64,000 nucleotides of DNA. Source: Micromonospora sp. WMMD980 (lineage in GTDB: Bacteria > Actinomycetota > Actinomycetes > Mycobacteriales > Micromonosporaceae). Made by a program: the position numbers and the translations under genes. Each line of letters begins with the position of its first letter. The stretch's first letter is position 1. The notes under the pieces were generated by a model. That model did not search any database, had not been told where the DNA came from, and saw only the letters and a program-made list of their open reading frames with translations. Positions 17,933 through 27,000 of the stretch are shown piece after piece. The stretch is from positions 2,418,001 through 2,482,000 of the forward strand of contig NZ_JARUBE010000003.1 of NCBI RefSeq assembly GCF_029626035.1, written 5' to 3'.

Positions 17933-18904
17933 ATGCGCAAGCAGATGGAGGGCGACAACCAGCGGCGCCGGGCCCTCGCCCGACAGGCCCGGGAGCAGGG
18001 GCGGCGACCCAGCCAGATCGGCGCCAGCCTGAGCGCGTCCAAGCAGGTCACCTCGCTGGACCAGCACGACCGGTCCGGCCCGCCGCCGGCCGGCCGGCAC
18101 AAGCCGGACAGCACGCGCGGCGGCCCCGCGCCGCCCGCGGTGGAGGTGGCGGAACGACCGCGTCCGCTTCCGGATCCGCCGCCGGACGTGGCGGTCGGGG
18201 TGGGATACCGGGAGCTGGTGGACGCGGTGAGTCGACGGGCCGGAGTCGACTTCGCCGAGGCGAAGGTCGCGGCGGAGGCCACCGTACTCGCCCTGGCCTG
18301 GGCGCTGGACGAGACCGAGCGGGAACGGTTGCTCGACGCGGTGCCGGTGAAGCTGCACGACGTGGTGCCGGTGGACGGCATCGAGCGGCGGCAGGACCTG
18401 CCGGGCTTCCTGGCCGAGGTCGGCCGACGCAGCCGGCTCACCCCGGAACAGGCGCGCTGCCAGGCCGAGGCGACCCTGGCCGCGCTGGCCGACGCGGACG
18501 CCGAACTGGTCGGTTCGCTGCGCGTACCCGACGGGTTGCGGGACCTGCTGGCGCCGGCCCACTACGGCGGTGGTCTGGTGGGCGCGTCCTCGGCCACCGC
18601 GCCGCTGACCGAGCCGGAGCTGCGGGACGCGTTGGCCGCGCTCCCCTACTGGTCCAGCGACCGCCGGTCGCTGGTGCGCACGATCGAGTTGCCCGGCGGC
18701 AACCTGGACCGGGTGCTCGACCGGCTGGACCGGCTCAAGGACGCCGGTGGACGCGGCCCGCAGATCGGCCGGCCGGATCCGGACAACGCCGTGCTCACGG
18801 TCCGGACCCAGCAGGTCGACGGCGTGACGGGGCCGGACGTGGACCTGGCGCACCGGGTCGACGCCGCGATCGACGAAGCCGGCGCCGGCATGGCCGCCGG
18901 CTGA
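17933..18904 (+). CDS. DUF2267 protein fused to a degenerate pterin carbinolamine dehydratase-like domain
   Basis: 323 residues. A basic, Pro-rich N-terminus (1-85) precedes a DUF2267 region (about 88-200: YRELVDAVSRRAGVDF, LLDAVPVKLHDVVP, FLAEVGRRSRL). Residues about 222-318 match the pterin-4a-carbinolamine dehydratase fold: LTEPELRDALAALPYW at the start and LTVRTQQVDGVTGPDVDLA near the end. The catalytic histidine-rich motif expected in the middle is missing; QIGRPDPDN stands there. The second domain is therefore probably a binding module and not an enzyme. No partner is clear from neighbours. Confidence 0.7.
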   Translation: MRKQMEGDNQRRRALARQAREQGRRPSQIGASLSASKQVTSLDQHDRSGPPPAGRHKPDSTRGGPAPPAVEVAERPRPLPDPPPDVAVGVGYRELVDAVSRRAGVDFAEAKVAAEATVLALAWALDETERERLLDAVPVKLHDVVPVDGIERRQDLPGFLAEVGRRSRLTPEQARCQAEATLAALADADAELVGSLRVPDGLRDLLAPAHYGGGLVGASSATAPLTEPELRDALAALPYWSSDRRSLVRTIELPGGNLDRVLDRLDRLKDAGGRGPQIGRPDPDNAVLTVRTQQVDGVTGPDVDLAHRVDAAIDEAGAGMAAG

Positions 18905-18906
18905 CG

Positions 18907-18961
18907 GCGGCAAGGAGGGGCCCCGCTTGACGCCTCCGGTATGGGCGGGGCCCCCGCTCAC
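18907..18961. repeat. Pair of GGGGCCCC palindromic units
   Basis: Two units centred on GGGGCCCC (18917-18924 and 18947-18954) lie just after the stop of the DUF2267 gene. Read on the minus strand the first unit strongly resembles units at 28406-28442 and 46367-46402. It probably acts as a terminator for the upstream gene. Confidence 0.6.
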
Positions 18962-18987
18962 CATCTTCGCGGCCCGGTAGCGTTCCG

Positions 18988-19777
18988 GTGGTGGAGAGCG
19001 ACACCGAGGTCCTGGAGATCGTCGCGGACCCGGCCCGCCCCACCGGGCGCACGCTGCTCGCCGACGGCGTCGAACAGTCCTACGTGGACGTCGCCGACGC
19101 CCGGCACCTGCACTTCGAGTACGTGCGGCGGATCGCCGCCGTGATCGACCTGGCCGCGCCGCCGGACCGTCCGCTGGCCGCCCTGCACCTGGGCGGCGGC
19201 GCGCTCACCCTGCCCCGCTGGCTGGCCGCCACCCGCCCCGGGTCGGCGCAGCGGGTCGTCGAGCGCGACCCCGACGTGGTCGACCTGGTCCGCCGGCGGC
19301 TGCCGCCGGTGCCGCCGGAGGTGGCGGTGACACTCGGCGACGCCCGCGCCGCGGTGACCGGGGAACCGGCCGGGGTGTACGACGTGGTGGTGGGCGACGT
19401 CTACCGGGCGGCCCGGATGCCCCCGCACGTGGCCGCCGTGGAGTTCGCCGCGCAGGTGGCCCGGGTGCTCCGCCCGGACGGCGTCTACCTGGTCAATCTC
19501 ACCCGACCTGCCACCGCTGGCGCACACCCGCGCGCAGGTGGCCACGCTGCGGGCGGTCTTCGCGGACGTCTGCCTGGTCAGCGACCGGCGGATGCTGCGC
19601 GGCCGGCGCTACGGCAACGTGGTGCTCGCCGGCGCGCTCCGGCCCGGCCGACTGCCGGTGCGCCGCCTCGCCGCCCGGGTCGCCGCCGATCCGGTGCCCG
19701 GGACCGTGCTGCACGGCGCGGCGCTCGACACGTTCGCCGCCGACGCCTGGCCGGTCACCGACGCCGACCTGACCTGA
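18988..19777 (+). pseudogene. Spermidine-synthase-like methyltransferase-fold gene, frameshifted
   Basis: The first 171 codons read as a spermidine synthase/SAM-fold protein: LHLGGGALTLPRWL (nucleotide loop), ERDPDVVDLVRRRL, LGDARAAV and DVVVGDVYRAARMPPH. After VNL the frame breaks at the C run 19502-19504. Removing one C restores LTDLPPLAHTRAQVATLRAVF and continues in the other frame to a stop at 19777 with DVCLVSDRRMLRGRRYGNVVLAG. The whole product would be about 262 residues, usual for fused-MFS-less actinobacterial relatives. It is either a true mutation or a base-calling error. Confidence 0.8.
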
Positions 19778-19921
19778 CCTGGGTGCCGGCCCGCGCCGGG
19801 CCTGCCGGCCCCGCCCCGGGCCCGCCGTCGCGCCGGGGCCCCGAGCGCGCCGCCCGACGGCCACGCGGCGGTCCCGTCCGAGCGCGGGTTTTCCGCCCCG
19901 CAGGGCGGGTAGCCGCGCCGG

Positions 19922-21016
19922 ATGAGCGTCGCCGACGACCGGTCCACCGCCCGCCGGACGCTGATCGTGATCGGCCTGGTGCTGGCCAGTGTGGTCGGGT
20001 TGGCGCTGGTCTGGGCGACCCGGCGGGTGCTCGTCTGGGGTCTGGTCGCGGCGTTCCTCGCGGTGGCCCTCAAACCGCTCGTCGACCGGCTGGAGCGTCG
20101 GGTACGCCGCCGGGCGCTGGCCACCCTGCTGGTCTTCCTGGCCACGTTCGCGCTGCTCGCGGCGCTGGGTGCGCTGATCGTCCTACCGCTGGTGGACGAG
20201 CTGGGCCGGCTCGCCGACCGGGCCCCGCACGTGGTGCACGAGGCCCAGGCCGGGCGGGGGCCGATCGGTGAGCTGCTGGACCGCCTGCACCTGCTCCGGT
20301 ACGCCGAGCCCGGCCAACTGCGCCGGTACGGCTCCCGGCTCGGCGAGCCGACCGTCGGGCTGGTCCGGGGCGTGGCGCAGGCCGTCGCCGCGCTGGTCAC
20401 GGTGGTGGTGCTGGCGTATCTGATGGTCCTGGAGGCACCCCGGATCGTGGCGACCACGCTGCGGCTCGTCGGTGACGGCCCGGCGGAGCGGTTGCGGCGC
20501 ATCGGCCGCGACTCGTCCCGGATCGTCACCGGTTACCTGAGCGGCAACCTGGTGATCAGCCTGATCTGCGGCGGCCTGACCTTCGCCGTGCTGCTCCTGC
20601 CCGGGGTGCCGTTCGCCGCGGTGATCGCGCTGGTGGTCGCCGTGGTCGACCTGATTCCACTGGTCGGCGCGACCCTGGGGGCGATCGTCGCGGCGGGCGC
20701 GGGGTTCGCCCGCTCGCCCACCGCCGGCATCGTCGTGCTCGTCTTCTTCGTCGTCTACCAGCAGGTGGAGAATCATCTGCTCCAGCCGGTCATCATGGCT
20801 CGCGCGGTGCGGCTGAACCCGCTGACGGTGCTGTTCAGCGTGCTGCTGGCGGCCGAGCTGGCGGGCCTGGTGGGTGCCTTGCTGGCGATTCCGGCGGCCG
20901 GCATCGTGCAGGTGCTGCTACGCGAGTTCGTTCCCGCCGGCCGGTCGGCGCTGGCCGCACCGGCCGACGGGGAACGAGACGATGGTTCCGTGGACCGTCC
21001 GCCGGCCGGTGGATGA
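19922..21016 (+). CDS. AI-2E family transporter
   Basis: 364 residues with about eight hydrophobic segments. Family marks are AFLAVALKPLVDRLE near residue 42, VVVLAYLMVLEAP near 162, YLSGNLVISLICGG near 202, the DLIPLVGATLGAIVAA pair near 240 and QQVENHLLQPVIMARAVRLNPL near 280. The family includes autoinducer exporters and Na+/H+ antiporters, so the substrate is open. It ends 8 bp before a convergent NADH dehydrogenase gene. Confidence 0.93.
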   Translation: MSVADDRSTARRTLIVIGLVLASVVGLALVWATRRVLVWGLVAAFLAVALKPLVDRLERRVRRRALATLLVFLATFALLAALGALIVLPLVDELGRLADRAPHVVHEAQAGRGPIGELLDRLHLLRYAEPGQLRRYGSRLGEPTVGLVRGVAQAVAALVTVVVLAYLMVLEAPRIVATTLRLVGDGPAERLRRIGRDSSRIVTGYLSGNLVISLICGGLTFAVLLLPGVPFAAVIALVVAVVDLIPLVGATLGAIVAAGAGFARSPTAGIVVLVFFVVYQQVENHLLQPVIMARAVRLNPLTVLFSVLLAAELAGLVGALLAIPAAGIVQVLLREFVPAGRSALAAPADGERDDGSVDRPPAGG

Positions 21017-21024
21017 CCACGTGC

Positions 21025-22326
21025 TCAGGTGCCGCGGCGGACCAGCTCGGGCGACTCGCTCTCCAGCGGCACCGCGTTGGCCGGGACGAGGCCGAGCTGC
21101 ACCGCCGGGCGGGGCAGGGCCGCGTCGAGCGCCCAGTCGGCGGCGACGCGCGGCCGGTTGCCGGGCATGGCCAGCAGGTGGTAGCCCCGGGTGACCGCCT
21201 TGGCCGGCAGGCCGGACAGCGGCACGTGCAGCGGGTTGGCCGCCGCGTCCTTGCCGCCGAGGTCCACCACCCAGCCCAGGTCGTGGTGCTTGTAGGACTT
21301 GCGGGCGCCCTGCCCGTACGAGGCGGCGATGTTGTGCGCGGCCAGCTTGCCCTGTCGCTGGGCGTGCTGCGCGGTCATCGCGCACACCTGCCCGGGCCGG
21401 GTCGGGTCCGGGACCGCGGCGGCGTCGCCGCACGCGAACACCTCGGGGTAGCCGGGGACGTTGAGGTACTCGTCGACCACCAGCCGGCCCTTCTCGGTGC
21501 GCAGCCCCAGCTCGGCCACGAACGGGTCGGGGCGCACCCCGACGCACCAGATCAGGCTGCACGTGGGGACGTACTCGCCGTCGGTGAGCATCACCCCGTC
21601 CGGGGTGGCCTCGCCGACCGAGGTGCCCATCCGCACGTCGACGCCGCGGCGGCGCAGCACCCGGTCGGCGGTGACGGACATCCGCCGGTCCAGCTCGGGC
21701 AGCACCCGGGGCGCGACGTCCAGCAGCATCCAGCGGGGCCGGACCCTCAGGTGCGGACGCTGGGCCACCAGCCGGTCGGTGAAGAGCTGCCCGTGCGCCG
21801 CGACCTCGGTGCCGGTGTAGCCGGCGCCGACCACCACGAACGTGGTGCGGGCCCGCTGCTCGGCCGGGTCGTCGGTCAGCTCGGCCAGCTCCACCTGGCG
21901 GACCACGTGGTCGTGCAGGTAGAGCGCCTCGGGCAGGCCGCGGAAGCCGTGTGCGTACTCGGTCACGCCGGGGATGGGCAGCAGCTTGTTGACGCTGCCG
22001 ACGGAGAGGATCAACCGGTCGTAAGCGAGCTGGCCGTGGTCACCCTCGGCGGAGCGGTAACCGACCCAGCGGTTCTGCAGGTCCACCCGGTCCGCCTCAC
22101 CGACGACGACGCGGACGCCGTCGAGGGTGCCGGCGAGCGGCACCGAGATCCGGGTCGGCTCGACCACGCCGGCCGCCACCTCGGGCAGCAGCGGCAGATA
22201 GAGGAAGTAGTCCGTCGTGTTCAGCAGGACGATCTCGGCCCGGTCGCGGGCCAGTCGGCGCAACGTCTTGGCCGCGTGGTACCCGGCGAACCCGGCCCCC
22301 ACGATCACCACACGTGGTTTCGTCAT
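21025..22326 (-). CDS. Type II NADH dehydrogenase (NDH-2) family flavoprotein
   Basis: 433 residues from ATG 22326. The FAD-binding VVIVGAGFAGYHAA is at the N-terminus, a second Rossmann motif FVVVGAGYTGTEVAA lies near residue 168 and EVFACGDAAAV near 310. A terminal AKLGRP-like membrane anchor is not obvious. It should pass electrons from NADH to menaquinone without pumping protons. Readings upstream of 22326 overlap the divergent peptidase remnant and are not used. Confidence 0.87.
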   Translation of the reverse strand: MTKPRVVIVGAGFAGYHAAKTLRRLARDRAEIVLLNTTDYFLYLPLLPEVAAGVVEPTRISVPLAGTLDGVRVVVGEADRVDLQNRWVGYRSAEGDHGQLAYDRLILSVGSVNKLLPIPGVTEYAHGFRGLPEALYLHDHVVRQVELAELTDDPAEQRARTTFVVVGAGYTGTEVAAHGQLFTDRLVAQRPHLRVRPRWMLLDVAPRVLPELDRRMSVTADRVLRRRGVDVRMGTSVGEATPDGVMLTDGEYVPTCSLIWCVGVRPDPFVAELGLRTEKGRLVVDEYLNVPGYPEVFACGDAAAVPDPTRPGQVCAMTAQHAQRQGKLAAHNIAASYGQGARKSYKHHDLGWVVDLGGKDAAANPLHVPLSGLPAKAVTRGYHLLAMPGNRPRVAADWALDAALPRPAVQLGLVPANAVPLESESPELVRRGT

Positions 22327-22426
22327 GTCTGCTGCCGTTCCCGGGCAGACCACCGACAAACGTCCCGACCATCCATCCACCTCGGCCGATATGGACATTC
22401 CTCGTGATCGGCGCGAGGATGCCGGG

Positions 22427-23162
22427 ATGGGAACCCACGAGACCGCCGAGGGCCGACCCACGAGGTCGACCCGGCGTACCTTCCTCACCGCCTCCGCCGC
22501 GGCCACCGCCGCCGCCGTCGCCACCCCGCTCGCCGCGGACCCCGCGTCCGCCGCCGCCCCGCCCGGCCCCGGCCGGCCGGCCCGGCCGCAGCCGCCGGAC
22601 CGCGAGTCTGACCGCGCTGCTGCGCGAGATGACCGCAGGCGGATCGAGGCCACCGTCCGGCGGCTCGCCGCGTTCGGCACCCGGCACACCCTCTCCAGCC
22701 AGGACGATCCGGTACGCGGCATCGGCGCCGCCCGCGACTGGATCCACGCGCAACTCTCCGGGTACGCCGCCGCCTCCGGCGGCCGGATGACCGTCGAACT
22801 CCAGTCCTACGTGCAGGAGCCCGCCTCGCGGATCCCGACCGCCACCACCATCACCAACGTGGTGGCCACGCTGCGCGGCGACGTCACGCCCGAGCGGGTG
22901 TACGTGGTCACCGGCCACTACGACTCCCGCGCCACCGACGTGATGGACGCTGCGCTGGCAGCGCGGCGCCGAGGAGGACCTGGCCGGTTACGAGGTGGTG
23001 TGGCGGGAGACCACCGCCGACCGGTGGCAGAAGGTGCTGCCCGTCGGCGACGTCACCGAGGTGACGATCGACCTGTCCAAGGACAACGTGTTCTTCGGCG
23101 TGCGGGCGGTCGACCGGGACGGGCACCGCAGCCCGGTCGCGTTCCCGAGGCCCGGCAGCTGA
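22427..23162 (+). pseudogene. Tat-exported M28-type aminopeptidase with an internal deletion
   Basis: From ATG 22427 (GAGG 8 nt upstream) the reading gives a twin-arginine signal (RSTRRTFLTASAAATAA) and an M28 N-terminal region up to YVVTGHYDSRATDVMD. The expected metal-binding core (an APGANDDASG-like motif and its followers) is absent. From about 22950 a different frame gives the typical C-terminal tail LRWQRGAEEDLAGYEVVWRE to GVRAVDRDGHRSPVAFPRP and a stop at 23162. Several hundred bases and the frame are lost, so no active peptidase can be made. Confidence 0.85.
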
Positions 23163-23175
23163 GGCGACCGCCCGG

Positions 23176-23721
23176 TCAGGGTGTCGGCGGGGCCGTGATC
23201 GCCCAGCGCTCGTGGTCCCGCCACGCGCCGTCGACGAACAGGTAGTCCGGGGAGAAGCCCTCCAGCCGGAACCCGAGACGACGGGCCAGCGTTCTCGACG
23301 GCTCGTTGCCCGGCTGGATGTTCGCCTCCAGCCGGTGCAGTCCGAGCGCGTCGAACGCGTACCCGACCACCAGTCGCACGCCGGCCGAGGCGTGACCGGT
23401 CCCCGCGTACGGGCGGAACGCGGCGTAGCCGAGGTAACCGCCGCGCAGCGCGCCGAGCACGATGCCGCCGATGTTCGCGTACCCGGCGATCTCCCCGCTG
23501 GCCCGGTCGCAGAGCAGGAACCCCTCGCAGTCGCGCCGCCGCACCCTCCGCAGGTACGCCGCGTACCGCTCGGCGTCGTCCGGCGCGGCCAGCCACGGGT
23601 GGTGCAGGTCCCGGCTGCGCCGGGCGGCGGCCACCAACTCCGCCTCGTCGGCCGCGCGGGGACGGCGGATCGCGACTCTTCCGTCGCTGCGCAGGTATCT
23701 CACGACGCACCACTCTCCCAT
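23176..23721 (-). CDS. GNAT-family N-acetyltransferase (RimJ/RimL-like)
   Basis: 181 residues. IRRPRAADEAELVAAARRS, GFLLCDRASGEIAGYANI, the acetyl-CoA region YLGYAAFRPYAGTGHASAGVRLV and LEANIQPGNEPSRTLARRLGFRLEG form a complete GNAT fold with the NEPSxxLxxxLGF motif of ribosomal-protein acetyltransferase relatives. The in-frame GTG at codon 7 (VRYLRSDGR) is an alternative start. It is convergent with the M28 remnant. Confidence 0.9.
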   Translation of the reverse strand: MGEWCVVRYLRSDGRVAIRRPRAADEAELVAAARRSRDLHHPWLAAPDDAERYAAYLRRVRRRDCEGFLLCDRASGEIAGYANIGGIVLGALRGGYLGYAAFRPYAGTGHASAGVRLVVGYAFDALGLHRLEANIQPGNEPSRTLARRLGFRLEGFSPDYLFVDGAWRDHERWAITAPPTP

Positions 23722-24161
23722 CCCCGCCGCCCACCCACACCCGCCCCCTCAACCTCCGCCCTTGCTCTGTCGGTGAGGCCACCGGGCCGCGGATCTGGTG
23801 CGGAGATGGCGAAGAGGCCCGGGAAGACGGGCGTCCGTCGCCCCGATGTCCGGTTTCGGCGGTTACGCGGTGGTCGGGGTCACGCGCTCGGCGGAATCGG
23901 CGCCGGGGCGGGGCGTTATACCTGGCAGACCGCGTGGCGCCCGGCCCCTTGGCCGCCGCCACGTCCGGCGGGAATGACCGGCCACCGGCCGCCGTTACAC
24001 CCCCGAGCCGCGGAGCAGACCGCACCCGCCCGCGCCGAACCGCCGGGCCCCGAGCACGCCACCCCCGTGGCCGCCGGGCCCAACCCCAGAGACTTCCCCC
24101 TCCACGCGCCCGCGCCCCCGCGCGCCCGCGTGACCCCCAACCCCCCTTGGGAGGCACCACC
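23722..24161. promoter_or_regulatory. Upstream region of the secreted protease with a possible ECF promoter
   Basis: 440 bp with no gene I can support. GGAAT at 23893-23897 and CGTT at 23914-23917 are separated by 16 bp, close to extracytoplasmic-function sigma promoters. If used, the leader would be about 240 nt and very C-rich between 24000 and 24145. TTGGGAGG at 24147-24154 is a strong ribosome site 7 nt before the ATG. Confidence 0.35.
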
Positions 24162-24812
24162 ATGGCTACCACCCTGCTGCGTAAGACCGTGCTGACCGCT
24201 GCCGGCATCGCCGCCACCACCGGCGGCATCGCCGGACCCGCCATCGCCGCGCACGCCGCCCCCAGCGGCAAGACCACCACCGTGGTCGCCGACCGCAAGG
24301 GCCACGGCGAACGGGAACTCGACGTCCGCTACGAAGCCCAGCCCAACTTCTACTACTGCGGCCCCGCCGCCGCCCGCAACGCCATCAGCGTCCTCGGCAA
24401 GAACATCGACGTCGACGCCATGGCCAAGGAGATGGGCACCACCGAGGACGGCACCAACAGCATCAACGACATCACCCCCGTACTGAACAAGGAAACCGGC
24501 AAGCCCTACCACTCCGTCGAGATCAAGACCCCCAAGGCCGACGACAAGCAGACCGACACCCTGCGCGCCGACATCGTCCGCACCGTCGACGACGGCCGCG
24601 CCGTGGTCGCCAACATCGCCGGCACCACCACCGACACGGACGGCGCCACCCACTCCTTCGAAGGCGGCCACTACATCAGCGTCACCGGCTACCGCGACGA
24701 CGGCCACACCGTCACCATCGCCGACAGCGCCAACCCGAACACCGCCTCCTACCGCATCACCGTCGACAACCTCGCCGACTGGATCGCCACCCGCGGTTAC
24801 AGCACCAGCTGA
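24162..24812 (+). CDS. Secreted C39-like cysteine protease
   Basis: 216 residues from ATG 24162 with a strong ribosome site. A signal peptide (about residues 1-30, ending AAHAAP) is followed by LDVRYEAQPNFYYCGPAAARNAI with the catalytic Cys, EGGHYISVTGYRDDG with the catalytic His and ADSANPNTASYRI with the acid. This is the papain-like C39 triad without any transporter domain, typical of extracellular actinobacterial proteins of unknown substrate. Codons are unusually C-rich at third positions, which fits high expression. A strong hairpin follows. Confidence 0.87.
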   Translation: MATTLLRKTVLTAAGIAATTGGIAGPAIAAHAAPSGKTTTVVADRKGHGERELDVRYEAQPNFYYCGPAAARNAISVLGKNIDVDAMAKEMGTTEDGTNSINDITPVLNKETGKPYHSVEIKTPKADDKQTDTLRADIVRTVDDGRAVVANIAGTTTDTDGATHSFEGGHYISVTGYRDDGHTVTIADSANPNTASYRITVDNLADWIATRGYSTS

Positions 24813-24834
24813 CACCCACACCCACACCCGCACC

Positions 24835-24865
24835 GGGCCCGACCCCACCATCCGGGGTCGGGCCC
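24835..24865 (+). terminator. Strong hairpin after the C39-like protease gene
   Basis: GGGCCCGACCCC (24835-24846) pairs perfectly with GGGGTCGGGCCC (24854-24865) around a 7-nt loop. There is no U tract, as is common for actinobacterial terminators. Confidence 0.8.
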
Positions 24866-24988
24866 TTCGGCGTATCCAACGGCCGCCTTCCGGTCACCTC
24901 GGCGTCACGTCGGCGTCGTCACCCGGCCCTGTCGCTCCACCACGCTGGGTCACGCCGGACGAGCCGGACGACCGACGGAGGACCAGCA

Positions 24989-26680
24989 GTGACAGCCGAG
25001 GAGGCGACGGACCGCCCACCGGCGACCCGCCCCGACGTGAGCGTGATCGTGCCGGTCTACAACACGCTGCGATACCTGCGGCCCTGCCTCGACTCCCTGC
25101 TGCGGCAGACCATCGGCGCAGACCGGATGGAGATCGTGGCGGTGGACGACGGGTCCACCGACGGCAGCGGACGGCTGCTGGACCGCCTCGCCGCCCGGCA
25201 CCCCGGCACCCTGCGGGTGGTCCACCAGCCCAACTCCGGCGGCCCCGCCGCCCCCTGCAACCGTGGGCTGGAACTGGCGACGGGCCGGTACGTCTTCTTC
25301 CTCGGCTCCGACGACCGGCTCGGCCCCGAGGCGTTGGAACGGCTGGTGGCCGCCGCCGACCGGTACCGCTCGGACGTGGTGCTCGGCAAGGTCGTCGGCG
25401 TCAACGGCCGGCACGTCTTCTCCGACGTGTTCGCCGCCGGCAACGCGGTCGACGTGAGCCTGTTCGACTCGGCGCTGCCGTGGTCGCTGGCGAACACCAA
25501 GCTGTTCCGCCGGGACCTCGTCGACCGGCTCGGGTTGCGGTTCCCGGAGGACATGCCGGTGCTCAGCGACCAGCCGTTCACGCTTGCCGCCTGCTACCAC
25601 GCCCGTCGGATCACGGCGCTCGCCGACTACGACTACTACCATGCGGTGCGCCGGCTGGACGCCCGCAACATCACCTACCACAGCCGCGTCGAGCAGCGCC
25701 TGGTCAGCGTGGAACGACTGTTCGCGTTCGTCGACGAGTTGATCCCGGCCGGCGCGCGGCGCGACGCGGTGCTGTGCCGCCACGTCGGGCTGGAGCTGGC
25801 CAACCTGGTCGGCGACGACTTCCGCCGGCTGGACCGGCCCACCCAGGAACGGGTGCACGCGACCGTCCGACGCCTGGTCGAGCGATACGTCACCGACGGC
25901 CTGCGGGACCGCCTCGACATCGAGGCCCGGCTGCGGCTGGGCGCGGTGACCGGCGGCGTCGACGAGTTGCTGGCCGTCATCGACCAGGACACCCGGACCG
26001 GTGTACCGGCCACCGTGGTCGAGGCGGGCCGCTGGCACGCCGGCTACCCGAGCGCCCCGGCGGCCTGGACCGACGTCACCGACGTACGCGCCGACTGGTT
26101 GGCGCGGCTGGACGCCGTCGAGGTGAGCTGGGTCGACGGGCAGACCGTCACGGTGACCGCGCGTAGCCCGTACCCCCGGTTCGCCGCGGAGGCCGGGCCG
26201 GTGCGGCTGGTGGCCGGCCCGGTCGTCGGCGCCACCCGGCTCGACGCCACCGACCCGACCGGACGGACCGTGCGCACCGACTTCCCGGTCGACCGGCTCC
26301 TCGCCGCCAGCGCGGCCAGCGGTCAACGCCACCCGGTTCGCGCCGAGGTGGACGGCGACCAGGGTCGGGGCGGCGCGCCGGTACGCGCGCCCCGACTCGC
26401 CGCCGGCCGGCCCCGACTGCTGCGGCACGGCGCCCGGCTGTACGGGGTGGCCGCGACCGTCGACCCGCGCAACGGCCAGCTCGTGCTGTCGGTAGTGCCG
26501 GTGACCGTGGCCCAGCTCGTCGGCCGGCTGCGCCGCCGGTTCTCCGGCGCGTCCCGTCCGGCTGTGGCGGGCGTGCCGTCGCGCCTGGGCCCGGCTCCGG
26601 CGGCGAGCGCCCCGGAGCGCGCGGGCCAGCACGCCGAGCCGGGTCCGGCGCAGCTCGGCCACCTGACCGCGACGTCCTGA
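24989..26680 (+). CDS. Family 2 glycosyltransferase (TarS/TarP-like layout)
   Basis: 563 residues from GTG 24989, with GGAGGA about 7 nt upstream. The catalytic part spans residues 18-230: VSVIVPVYNTLRYLRPCLDSLL, VDDGSTDGSG, PNSGGPAAPCNRGLE, LGSDDRL (metal-binding Asp pair) and DMPVLSDQPFT. This matches GT2 enzymes that decorate wall polymers. The remaining 330 residues form a beta-rich region with an Arg/Ala/Pro-rich tail, where TarS-like enzymes carry trimerisation or binding domains. The acceptor is unknown. Confidence 0.87.
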   Translation: MTAEEATDRPPATRPDVSVIVPVYNTLRYLRPCLDSLLRQTIGADRMEIVAVDDGSTDGSGRLLDRLAARHPGTLRVVHQPNSGGPAAPCNRGLELATGRYVFFLGSDDRLGPEALERLVAAADRYRSDVVLGKVVGVNGRHVFSDVFAAGNAVDVSLFDSALPWSLANTKLFRRDLVDRLGLRFPEDMPVLSDQPFTLAACYHARRITALADYDYYHAVRRLDARNITYHSRVEQRLVSVERLFAFVDELIPAGARRDAVLCRHVGLELANLVGDDFRRLDRPTQERVHATVRRLVERYVTDGLRDRLDIEARLRLGAVTGGVDELLAVIDQDTRTGVPATVVEAGRWHAGYPSAPAAWTDVTDVRADWLARLDAVEVSWVDGQTVTVTARSPYPRFAAEAGPVRLVAGPVVGATRLDATDPTGRTVRTDFPVDRLLAASAASGQRHPVRAEVDGDQGRGGAPVRAPRLAAGRPRLLRHGARLYGVAATVDPRNGQLVLSVVPVTVAQLVGRLRRRFSGASRPAVAGVPSRLGPAPAASAPERAGQHAEPGPAQLGHLTATS

Positions 26681-26690
26681 CCGCCGCCGG

Positions 26691-26984
26691 TCAGCGCGGC
26701 GCGCGGACGCCCTGCTCCATCGTCATGGGGACCTGGAGGTAGGTGGTGCCGCGCAGGTCCAGCCAGGCCCGTTCGGGGGCGCGGACCAGGCGCACCATCA
26801 CCCCGGTGCAGGCCGGGCACCGCCCGACCAGGCCCGGTGCGTGCGAGTAGACGTGCAGGCCGGCCATCGGGCCGACCATGCCGCAGTTGTCGCAGCGTCC
26901 GGTGGTGGCGCTGAGGTCGACCGCAAGAAGTTCCCGCAGCGGCCCGTCGAGCATGTTGCCGTCCAGGTAGGTCATGTCGGTCAT
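26691..26984 (-). CDS. DUF6510-like small zinc-ribbon protein
   Basis: 97 residues. YLDGNMLDGPLRELL opens the protein. CDNCG near residue 31 and CPACTG near 56 give four cysteines spaced as a zinc ribbon, with GLHVYSHAPGLVGRC between. It lies 16 bp upstream of the flavin reductase gene on the same strand as that gene and the molybdopterin oxidoreductase, so it may belong to the same redox group. Confidence 0.75.
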   Translation of the reverse strand: MTDMTYLDGNMLDGPLRELLAVDLSATTGRCDNCGMVGPMAGLHVYSHAPGLVGRCPACTGVMVRLVRAPERAWLDLRGTTYLQVPMTMEQGVRAPR

Positions 26985-27000
26985 GCGCCCTCCTCGGGGG

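Noticed and set aside
24989..26680. Glycosyltransferase as part of the PKS-NRPS cluster
   Set aside because: It is more than 20 kb away with many unrelated genes between.
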